NCBI RefSeq assembly: GCF_001425705.1
Contig: NZ_LMDC01000029.1
Location: forward strand, 62,001 to 126,000
Source: Pelomonas sp. Root1217
GTDB lineage: Bacteria > Pseudomonadota > Gammaproteobacteria > Burkholderiales > Burkholderiaceae_C
DNA: 64,000 bases
Direction: 5' to 3'
Shown here: positions 57,424 through 64,000 of the stretch, piece after piece
Layout of the letters: each line of letters starts with the position of its first letter
Numbering within the stretch: position 1 is the stretch's first letter
The notes under the pieces: generated by a model
What the model saw: the letters and a program-made list of their open reading frames with translations, nothing else
What the model was told of the DNA's origin: nothing
Databases searched by the model: none
Position numbers and translations under genes: made by a program

Positions 57424-60400
57424 ATGCAGGCGCAAACCAACCCCTCAGGCCCGCGGGCCGAGCGCATGGACGAAGTCGTCAAGCTGGTGCGCGCAAAGAC
57501 CAGCGCCGAACAGCGCGAGACGCTGGCGGACTTCGTGCAGCGCTACTTCGGCCAGGTCGACCCGCAGGAGCTGGCCGAGCGCCAGGTGGCCGACCTGTAC
57601 GGCGCGGCGGTGTCGCACTGGAGCTTTGCCCGCAAGCGCGAGGCCGGCCACGCGCGGGTGCGGGTTTTCAATCCGACGATCGCCGAGCACGGCTGGCAGT
57701 CGACCCACACCGTCATCGAGATCGTCAACGACGACATGCCCTTCCTCGTCGACTCCGTGACGATGGAGGTCAACCGCCATGGCCTCACGCTGCACCTGAT
57801 CATCCATCCGCTGATGGCGGTGAACCGCGACGGCGATGGCACGCTGCAGGGGCTGGCGGCCGACGGTGTGCGCGAGTCCTTCATCCATGTCGAGGTCGAC
57901 CGCATTCCAGAGCCAGCCCGGCTCGAAGCGCTGGCGGCGGACGTGAGCCGCGTGCTCGACGACGTGCGATCGGCCGTGGCGGGCTGGCGCGCCATGCGCC
58001 AGCGCATGCAGGACATCGTCGACGAGCTGGAGCAGCAGGCGCCGCCCCTGCCTGCCGACGAATTGGCCGAGGGCCTGGACTTCCTGCGCTGGCTGGGCGA
58101 CAACCATTTCACCTTCCTGGGCTACCGCCGCCACGGCCTGGCCAGCGTCGACGGGCAGGACGTGTTGACCGTCGTACCCGATTCGAGCCTGGGCATCCTG
58201 CATGACGTGGCATCGCTGGATGCGGTGGCCGCTTTTGCCGCCCTGCCGCCCGAGGTGCGCGCCCAGGTGCGCCGGCCCGAGCTGCTGGTGGTGACGAAAT
58301 CGACCGCGCGTTCCACCGTGCACCGGCCGGGCTATCTGGACTATGTGGCCGTCAAGCGCTTCGGCCCCGACGGCACGGTCGTCGGCGAGGACCGCTTCCT
58401 GGGACTGTTCACCTCCACCGCCTACAGCGCAAACCCGGCCGACATTCCGCTGCTGCGGCGCAAGGTGGCCGACGTGGTCGCGCGTGCCGGCTTCACGCCA
58501 GGCGGCCATGCCGGCAAGGCCTTGATCAACATCCTCGAGACCTATCCGCGTGACGAACTGTTCCAGACCAGCAACGACGACCTGCTGCAGACGGCAGTAG
58601 GCATCCTGCACCTGGGCGAGCGCCAGCGCTTTCGCCTCTTCGTGCGGCGCGACCCCTTCCAGCGCTTCCTGTCCTGCCTGATCTACGCACCGCGCGAGCA
58701 CTACACGACCGAGCTGCGCCAGAAATGGCAGGCCATCCTGCTGCAGGTCTTCAACGGCAGCGGGTCGGAATTCAACGTCCACCTTTCGGAATCGGTGCTG
58801 GCGCGCATCCTGATGACGATACGCACGCGGCCGGGGCAGATCCCCGCCTTCGATGTGCGTGAGCTGGAAGCGCGCCTGGCCGCCGCGGCGCGGCGCTGGG
58901 ACGACGACCTGAAGACGGCATTGATCGAGGCGACGGGCGAGGCCCGCGGCATCCAGTTGCTGCGCCAGTTCGGCAGCGCCTTCCCGGCCTCCTACCGCGA
59001 GGAGTTCGAGGCCCGCGCCGCGGTGCCCGATGTCGAGCTGATGACCCGGCTCAGCGATGCCGAACCGCTGGGCATGAACCTGTACCGCCCGCTCGAGGCG
59101 CCGCCCGGCCATCTGCGCTTCAAGCTGCTGCGCCGGGGCGAGCCGCTGACGCTGTCGGCCAGCCTGCCGATGCTGGAGCACATGGGCATGAAGGTGCTCG
59201 ATGAACACCCCTACCGCATCGCGCCGCTGGACTCGGCGCCGATCTGGATCCACGACTTCGGGCTCATGGGCAGCGCCGACGCCGAGGTCGAGGTGGCCGC
59301 GCTGCACCAGGTGTTCGAGAACGCCTTCGCCGCGGTGCTGCGCGGGGATGTGGAGGACGACGACTTCAACCGCCTCGTGGTCGCCGCGCGCCTGACGGCC
59401 GAACAGATCGTGGTGCTGCGCGCCTATGCCAAGTACATGCGGCAGATCGGCTTTGCGCTGTCGCAGTCCTTCATCGAGGCCACGCTGGCCGCGCACGCGC
59501 CAATCGCCGCCCAGCTCGCCCGGCTCTTCGAGCTGCGCTTCGACCCGGCCGGCGGCGGCAATGCCGAGGCCCAGGCCGCGGAGCAGGTCAAGACCATCAC
59601 GGCGGCGCTGGAACAGGTCGAGAACCTGTCGGAGGACCGCGTGCTGCGCCAATACCTGGCGCTGATGCTCGCCACGACGCGCACCAACTACTGGACACGC
59701 GACGCCGCAGGCCGGCGGCGCAGCTTCCTGTCGTTCAAGTTCGACTCGTCCAAGGTGCCGGGCCTGCCCGCTCCGAAGCCGATGTTCGAGATCTTTGTCT
59801 ATTCGCCGCGTTTCGAGGGCGTGCATTTGCGCGGTGGCCGGGTGGCGCGAGGCGGCCTGCGCTGGTCGGACCGGCCGGAGGATTTCCGCACCGAGGTGCT
59901 GGGCCTGGTGAAGGCGCAGATGGTGAAGAACACCGTCATCGTGCCGGTCGGCTCCAAGGGCGGCTTCGTGCTGAAGAAGGCACCGCCGTCGAGCGACCGC
60001 GAGGCCTTCATGAAGGAAGGCGTGGCCTGCTACCAGAACTACCTGCGCGGCCTGCTGGACATCACCGACAACCGCGTCGGCGACAAGATCGTGCCGCCGC
60101 CGCAGGTGCGCCGCTACGACGGCGACGACCCCTACCTCGTCGTCGCCGCGGACAAGGGCACCGCGACCTTCTCCGACTACGCCAACGGCATCAGCAAGGA
60201 GTACGGCTTCTGGCTGGGCGATGCCTTTGCGTCCGGCGGCTCGGTGGGCTACGACCACAAGGCCATGGGCATCACGGCGCGCGGCGCCTGGGAGTCCGTC
60301 AAGCGCCATTTCCGCGAAATGGGCGTGGACACACAGACCACCGACTTCACGGTCGCCGGCGTGGGCGACATGTCGGGCGACGTGTTCGGCAACGGCATGC

Positions 60401-62238
60401 TGCTGTCGCGTCACATCCGCTTGCTGGCGGCCTTCGACCACCGCCACATCTTTCTGGACCCCAATCCGGATACGGAACGCTCATTCGTCGAGCGCGAGCG
60501 CATGTTCAAGCTGCCGCGATCGTCCTGGGCCGACTACGACGCCAGCCTGATCTCGGCCGGCGGCGGCATCTTCCCGCGCAGTGCCAAGTCCATCCCCCTC
60601 ACGCCCGAGGTCAAGCAGGCGCTGGGCATCATGGCCGACGCGATGACGCCGACCGAGCTGGTCAACGCCATCCTGAAGGCGCCGGTGGACCTCATCTACA
60701 ACGGCGGCATCGGCACCTATGTGAAGGCCGCGACCGAGACCCACGCCCAGGTCGGCGACCGTGCCAACGACGCGCTGCGCGTCAACGGCGGCGAGCTGCG
60801 CTGCAAGGTGTTTGCAGAAGGCGGCAACCTGGGTTGCACGCAGCGGGGGCGCATCGAGTACGCGCTGGCCGGCGGGCGCATCAACACCGATGCCATCGAC
60901 AACTCAGCCGGCGTCGACACGTCCGACCATGAGGTCAACATCAAGATCCTGCTCGGCCTGGCCGTCAGCGAGGGCGAGCTGACCGAGAAGCAGCGGAACA
61001 CGCTGCTGCCGCAGATGACCGACGACGTCGCTGCGCTGGTGCTGCGTGACAACGTCTTCCAGACCCAGGTGCTCTCGGTCACCGGGCATATGGCGCCGCA
61101 GCTGATGGACGCACAGGCGCGCTTCATGCAGTACCTGGAGAAGGCCGAGCGGCTGGACCGCGCGATCGAATACCTGCCATCCAACGAAGAGATCGCCGAC
61201 CGCCGTGGCAAGGGCCTGGGGCTGACCGCGCCTGAGCGCGCCGTGCTGTTGGCCTACAGCAAGATCTGGCTCTATGACGAGCTGCTCGGCTCCACCCTGC
61301 CCGACGACCCCTGGGTGTCGACGGCGCTGGTGCGCTACTTTCCCGCGCTGCTGCAGGACAAGTTCAGCGGCTACATGCAGCGCCACCCGCTCAAGCGCGA
61401 GATCATCGCCACCCACGTCACCAACAGCATGGTCAACCGTGTGGGCAGCACCTTCGTGCACCGCCTGCTCGAAACCACCGGCGCCCGTGCCTTCGAGATC
61501 GTGCGCGCCTACCTGCTGAGCCGCGAGATCTTCGGCATGGTGAGCCTGTGGCAGGGCATCGAGGCGCTGGACAACAAGGTGGCCGACGAACTGCAGTCGC
61601 GCATGCTGATCGACACCAGCCGCCAGCTCGAACGCGGCACCAAGTGGTTCCTGCGCTCCAACCGGCTGGTCGACGACATGGGCGCCACCATCGAGCACTT
61701 CACGTCCAACGTCACCAAGCTGGCGTCGCGCCTGCCGCAGCTGCTGGACGCCGACGAGCGGGCCCGCGTGGACGCCGCAGCAGCCAGCTACATCGCCGGT
61801 GGCGTGCCGCGTGAACTGGCCGAGCGCGTGGTGACCTTCGGCACGCTGTACGCGACGCTGGACATCGCGGAGATCGCTGGCAGCGCGCGCTGGCCGGTGG
61901 AGCTGGTGGCCGCCATCTACTTCGACCTCGCCAACCGCCTGGGCATGCCCTGGCTGCGCGACAAGATCACAGCCCTGCCCGGCGACCAGCACTGGCAGAT
62001 GCTCGCCAAGGGCGCCATGCTGGACGACCTGTGGGGCTTGCAACGCTCCATCACCGGCACGGTGCTGGCCGGTGGCGGCGACCACGAATCGCCGGCCGCA
62101 CTCGTCGAGGCCTGGCAGGCCAGCAATGGCCGCACCATCGAGCGCGCGGAGCAACTGTTGGGTGAGCTGCGCGCGGTGCCGGCGCCGGACGCGGCGATGC
62201 TGTCGGTCGCGTTGCGGGAGTTGCGCGGGCTAACGTAG
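57424..62238 (+). CDS. NAD-dependent glutamate dehydrogenase, 180-kDa (L_180) type
   Basis: 1604 residues from the ATG at 57424, preceded by GGAGACA. The N-terminal ACT-like regulatory regions (for example DDMPFLVDSVTMEVNRHGL) are followed by the catalytic core: HLRGGRVARGGLRWSDRPEDFRTE split by conserved Gly-rich loops, VPVGSKGGFVLKK with the catalytic Lys, DKGTATFSDYAN, and AGVGDMSGDVFGNGMLLS of the NAD fold. The C-terminal domain is helical. It oxidises glutamate to 2-oxoglutarate plus ammonia, mainly for amino-acid catabolism. Length matches the family. Confidence 0.95.
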   Translation: MQAQTNPSGPRAERMDEVVKLVRAKTSAEQRETLADFVQRYFGQVDPQELAERQVADLYGAAVSHWSFARKREAGHARVRVFNPTIAEHGWQSTHTVIEIVNDDMPFLVDSVTMEVNRHGLTLHLIIHPLMAVNRDGDGTLQGLAADGVRESFIHVEVDRIPEPARLEALAADVSRVLDDVRSAVAGWRAMRQRMQDIVDELEQQAPPLPADELAEGLDFLRWLGDNHFTFLGYRRHGLASVDGQDVLTVVPDSSLGILHDVASLDAVAAFAALPPEVRAQVRRPELLVVTKSTARSTVHRPGYLDYVAVKRFGPDGTVVGEDRFLGLFTSTAYSANPADIPLLRRKVADVVARAGFTPGGHAGKALINILETYPRDELFQTSNDDLLQTAVGILHLGERQRFRLFVRRDPFQRFLSCLIYAPREHYTTELRQKWQAILLQVFNGSGSEFNVHLSESVLARILMTIRTRPGQIPAFDVRELEARLAAAARRWDDDLKTALIEATGEARGIQLLRQFGSAFPASYREEFEARAAVPDVELMTRLSDAEPLGMNLYRPLEAPPGHLRFKLLRRGEPLTLSASLPMLEHMGMKVLDEHPYRIAPLDSAPIWIHDFGLMGSADAEVEVAALHQVFENAFAAVLRGDVEDDDFNRLVVAARLTAEQIVVLRAYAKYMRQIGFALSQSFIEATLAAHAPIAAQLARLFELRFDPAGGGNAEAQAAEQVKTITAALEQVENLSEDRVLRQYLALMLATTRTNYWTRDAAGRRRSFLSFKFDSSKVPGLPAPKPMFEIFVYSPRFEGVHLRGGRVARGGLRWSDRPEDFRTEVLGLVKAQMVKNTVIVPVGSKGGFVLKKAPPSSDREAFMKEGVACYQNYLRGLLDITDNRVGDKIVPPPQVRRYDGDDPYLVVAADKGTATFSDYANGISKEYGFWLGDAFASGGSVGYDHKAMGITARGAWESVKRHFREMGVDTQTTDFTVAGVGDMSGDVFGNGMLLSRHIRLLAAFDHRHIFLDPNPDTERSFVERERMFKLPRSSWADYDASLISAGGGIFPRSAKSIPLTPEVKQALGIMADAMTPTELVNAILKAPVDLIYNGGIGTYVKAATETHAQVGDRANDALRVNGGELRCKVFAEGGNLGCTQRGRIEYALAGGRINTDAIDNSAGVDTSDHEVNIKILLGLAVSEGELTEKQRNTLLPQMTDDVAALVLRDNVFQTQVLSVTGHMAPQLMDAQARFMQYLEKAERLDRAIEYLPSNEEIADRRGKGLGLTAPERAVLLAYSKIWLYDELLGSTLPDDPWVSTALVRYFPALLQDKFSGYMQRHPLKREIIATHVTNSMVNRVGSTFVHRLLETTGARAFEIVRAYLLSREIFGMVSLWQGIEALDNKVADELQSRMLIDTSRQLERGTKWFLRSNRLVDDMGATIEHFTSNVTKLASRLPQLLDADERARVDAAAASYIAGGVPRELAERVVTFGTLYATLDIAEIAGSARWPVELVAAIYFDLANRLGMPWLRDKITALPGDQHWQMLAKGAMLDDLWGLQRSITGTVLAGGGDHESPAALVEAWQASNGRTIERAEQLLGELRAVPAPDAAMLSVALRELRGLT

Positions 62239-62285
62239 GCATCGCGTTTGCCGTGGCGGATCGACACGGCCAACAGGAGAGTCCG

Positions 62286-62630
62286 ATGAGCACATCCTCC
62301 CCCTATTCCAGCGACGAACCACCCCGCGCCGAAGTCGATGCCATGGCGGGCAGCACCGTCATCGAATTCGGCGCCAACTGGTGCGGCATTTGCCAGGCGG
62401 CCCAGCGCACCATCGGCGACGCGCTGGCAGCGCATGCCGGCGCGCCGCTGCGCCACCTGAAGATCGAGGACGGCCGCGGGCGGCCGCTGGGCCGCTCCTT
62501 CGGCATCAAGCTGTGGCCGACACTCGTGATGCTGCAGGACGGCCGGGAGGTCGCACGGGTCGAGCGGCCCGGCGTCACACGCGAGATCGCCGATGCGCTG
62601 GCAGCGCTTGGCGGCAGCCGGAACGGCTAG
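62286..62630 (+). CDS. thioredoxin-fold protein with a WCGIC active site
   Basis: 114 residues from the ATG at 62286, with AGGAGA upstream. Thioredoxin-fold motifs: VIEFGANWCGICQAAQ, GIKLWPTLVMLQDGREV with the cis-Pro. The active-site dipeptide is Gly-Ile rather than Gly-Pro, which would shift redox potential. It has no signal peptide, so it is cytoplasmic. It is 47 bp after the glutamate dehydrogenase gene and convergent with the VOC gene through a CTAG overlap. Confidence 0.88.
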   Translation: MSTSSPYSSDEPPRAEVDAMAGSTVIEFGANWCGICQAAQRTIGDALAAHAGAPLRHLKIEDGRGRPLGRSFGIKLWPTLVMLQDGREVARVERPGVTREIADALAALGGSRNG

Positions 62631-63055
62631 AAAGTCAATTTGACCGAGTCCGCGCTACGCTGGGCCACACCGTGGAAGACCGCCTCGATGTTGTTGCCGT
62701 CGGGGTCGATGACGAAGGCCGCGTAGTAGCCGGGGTGGTAGGGCCGCTCGCCCGGCACGCCGTTGTCCTTGCCGCCAGCCGCCAACGCGGCCTTGTGGAA
62801 GGCATCGACGGCGGCCTTGTCCTTGGCCTGGAAGGCCAGGTGCACGCGTCCAGTCAGCTGCCCCTGGGCCGCCTTGTTGTCGGCCGTTGAGACGAACAGC
62901 TCGTCCGCCCAGAAATAGCCGTCGCCGGTTCCCCCGACGGGGATGCCTAGCACCTTGAAGACCGCCTCGTAGAAGCGCTGGCTGGCGGCCAGGTCGCGCA
63001 CGACGAGTTGGATGTGGTCGACCAGCCGGCCGCGATGCAGTTCCTGGGTTTCCAT
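62627..63055 (-). CDS. VOC/glyoxalase-bleomycin-resistance-fold protein
   Basis: 142 residues. LVDHIQLVVRDLAASQRFYEAVF starts the first beta-alpha-beta module, and YHPGYYAAFVIDPDGNNIEAVFHG ends the second with the metal-ligand Glu. Family members are dioxygenases, glyoxalases or binding proteins; no specific role can be assigned. Confidence 0.9.
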   Translation of the reverse strand: METQELHRGRLVDHIQLVVRDLAASQRFYEAVFKVLGIPVGGTGDGYFWADELFVSTADNKAAQGQLTGRVHLAFQAKDKAAVDAFHKAALAAGGKDNGVPGERPYHPGYYAAFVIDPDGNNIEAVFHGVAQRSADSVKLTF

Positions 63056-63274
63056 GTGCGCTCCGTGCCATGGGTGAGTGGAAGAGCCATGTTAGGAGCC
63101 CGGCCCGCCCAAGAGTGTTTCAACAGGATTCAGCGCCGGTCGAGCCGACCCGCCCGTCCGGCAAATTCGCAGTTCATCCGCTTGCGCCGGTGGTCCATCG
63201 CCTGGCGCTCGCAGCAAGGCCCCCGTCTGCAGACACTGCAATCACTGACACAGCCAACCCCACCGGAGCCCACC

Positions 63275-63529
63275 ATGAACACCGCCGCCAAGACCTTCGT
63301 CATCGCCATCGCCTCTGTGGCCGCCGCTGCCGCCATGGGCGTCGGCCTGGCCAACCACACCGCGACGCCGGCGACCGAGATCGTGAAGCTGGAGCGCGTG
63401 GTTGTGGTCGGCAAGCGCGCCGATGCGATGGTGGTCGCCAAGCTGCCACGCGTCGTCGTCGAAGGGCATCGCAGCGCACCGGCCGAAACGACGGTAGCCG
63501 CAGCCCAGACGGCCGTCTGGCTTGTCTGA
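63275..63529 (+). CDS. small exported protein with a repeated KLxRVVVxG motif
   Basis: 84 residues after GGAG and ATG at 63275. Signal or anchor FVIAIASVAAAAAMGVGLA. The mature part has two copies of a short repeat: KLERVVVVGKR and KLPRVVVEGHR. It resembles short exported proteins of Burkholderiales with unknown function. A very strong terminator follows 24 bp after the stop. Confidence 0.72.
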   Translation: MNTAAKTFVIAIASVAAAAAMGVGLANHTATPATEIVKLERVVVVGKRADAMVVAKLPRVVVEGHRSAPAETTVAAAQTAVWLV

Positions 63530-63553
63530 AACCCGCGCTGCTGTCAGTCACCC

Positions 63554-63582
63554 ACCCGCCGCTGGCGGGTTTTATTTTTTTT
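63554..63582 (+). terminator. strong rho-independent terminator
   Basis: ACCCGCC (63554-63560), loop GCT, GGCGGGT (63564-63570), followed by TTTATTTTTTTT. Serves the small exported protein gene. The T-run also encodes the Lys-Lys-stop of the convergent acetyltransferase. Confidence 0.88.
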
Positions 63583-64000
63583 GGTTTGCAGGCTCGATGT
63601 CGAAATGCAGGACGTCTTCCCGGACGCCCAACTTGCTGTAAAGCGCAATCGCCGGGTCATCGCCGTGATCGGCCTGCACAAAGATGGCGTAGAAACCTCG
63701 AGCCGCGGCGAGCCGCTGCAGCTCTCGGATCATGGCTGCCGCGATGCCCTGCCGCCGATAGTGCTCGGACACCGCCAGGTCGTAGATGTAGAACTCCGAG
63801 CGCTGCTGCTCGAACTTGGGCAGCACGTAGCCAGCCAGTCCGCCCACCACCTCTTCTCCGTCCAGCGCGCAGATCGCGATGAAGGTCGGACTGCCGAGCA
63901 GTTGCCTGAGATAGCTGTCTCCCGGTTGTCGCCCTGAGTAGGTGGACTCGTCGTCAAAAGCTCGCCCGAAGAGGTCAAGCATGCAGCGCATCAGGGGCAG
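63572..64000 (-). CDS. AAC(3)-I-type aminoglycoside N-acetyltransferase homologue, 5' end at window edge
   Basis: The frame is open to the right edge; a Met at 63991 exists, but AAC(3)-I enzymes have about 18 more residues before this point, so the true start is probably outside. [15 protein letters not shown], the run [31 protein letters not shown] and [17 protein letters not shown] match AAC(3)-Ia (gentamicin acetyltransferase) almost motif by motif. The run RRQGIA is the acetyl-CoA loop of the GNAT fold. No integron or transposon is in view, so this looks like a chromosomal relative rather than an acquired cassette; activity on drugs is not implied. Confidence 0.82.
   Translation of the reverse strand: MPLMRCMLDLFGRAFDDESTYSGRQPGDSYLRQLLGSPTFIAICALDGEEVVGGLAGYVLPKFEQQRSEFYIYDLAVSEHYRRQGIAAAMIRELQRLAAARGFYAIFVQADHGDDPAIALYSKLGVREDVLHFDIEPANQKK

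Noticed and set aside
57445-60447. A 1000-residue minus-strand frame opposite the glutamate dehydrogenase
   Set aside because: It is antisense to a clearly recognised enzyme and shows the Gln/His/Arg-rich composition of antisense GC-rich DNA with no domains.
1-64000. CRISPR arrays, IS elements, integrons, tRNA or rRNA genes
   Set aside because: I saw no regularly spaced repeats, transposase or integrase frames, or tRNA/rRNA-like sequence.

Overview
The window reads as chromosomal DNA of a high-GC betaproteobacterium, most likely order Burkholderiales (perhaps the Roseateles/Pelomonas/Rubrivivax side; that placement is a guess from protein flavour). Supporting signs are the rsmI-yraN-diaA-dolP order, pilT-pilU, several livFGHM-type genes, a PEP-CTERM protein, a 180-kDa-type NAD-glutamate dehydrogenase, a wax-ester-synthase-type acyltransferase, FNR/Crp regulators and very GC-rich codon use. 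I see no rRNA, tRNA, IS element, prophage or CRISPR array. Both edges cut genes: a PHP-domain lipoprotein on the left and an AAC(3)-I-like acetyltransferase on the right.

Layout. 1-10.7 kb: a minus-strand operon (acyl-CoA ligase, LivG, LivH, LivM, binding protein, LivF, a small unknown protein, PaaK-like ligase), which looks like import plus CoA activation of an organic acid. A Crp-type regulator is divergent, with two CRP-geometry operators between them. 10.7-19.8 kb: an island with a DauA-like FAD oxidoreductase, POT peptide transporter, XRE-cupin regulator, TonB receptor, beta-lactamase-fold serine hydrolase and MlrC-like M81 metallopeptidase. It resembles the microcystin mlr genes without mlrA and is the best candidate here for an undescribed system. 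19.8-25.3 kb: GNAT, htpG, a DAHP synthase preceded by an aromatic-rich leader peptide and attenuator, and tldD. 25.4-29.7 kb: a small secreted protein, PEP-CTERM glucose/sorbosone-dehydrogenase-like protein, rsmI, yraN, diaA, dolP. 29.8-37.8 kb: 3-hydroxyisobutyrate-dehydrogenase-like protein, pilU, pilT, yggS, two multiheme c-type cytochromes, a chemoreceptor and a lone TonB C-terminal domain. 37.8-43.2 kb: cold-shock-domain membrane protein, ylqF, then a lipid operon (WS/DGAT acyltransferase, acyl-CoA dehydrogenase, thiolase). 43.2-57.3 kb: small lipoproteins, MFS carriers, mtfA, cheZ, a DUF2520 protein, an exported methyltransferase, a TVP38 protein, ggt, an FNR-like regulator divergent from an orphan half-OTCase, a binding protein, a double DUF1080 protein and DUF2200. 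57.4-64 kb: NAD-GDH, a thioredoxin-fold protein, VOC protein, small secreted protein and the AAC(3)-I homologue.

Regulation readable from sequence: (i) a TTTCC-N5-GGAAA operator in front of the two transport units of the peptide island, repeated inside the regulator gene itself at codons with atypical usage; (ii) a leader peptide, antiterminator and terminator before the DAHP synthase; (iii) a sigma-32-like promoter for htpG lying inside the terminator hairpin of the DAHP synthase gene; (iv) paired NGTCR-N6-YGACN operators before the acyl-CoA ligase operon; (v) an FNR-type box whose centre falls at -41.5 from the inferred start of the half-OTCase gene. All functional statements are inferences from sequence and family knowledge; no searches were run.
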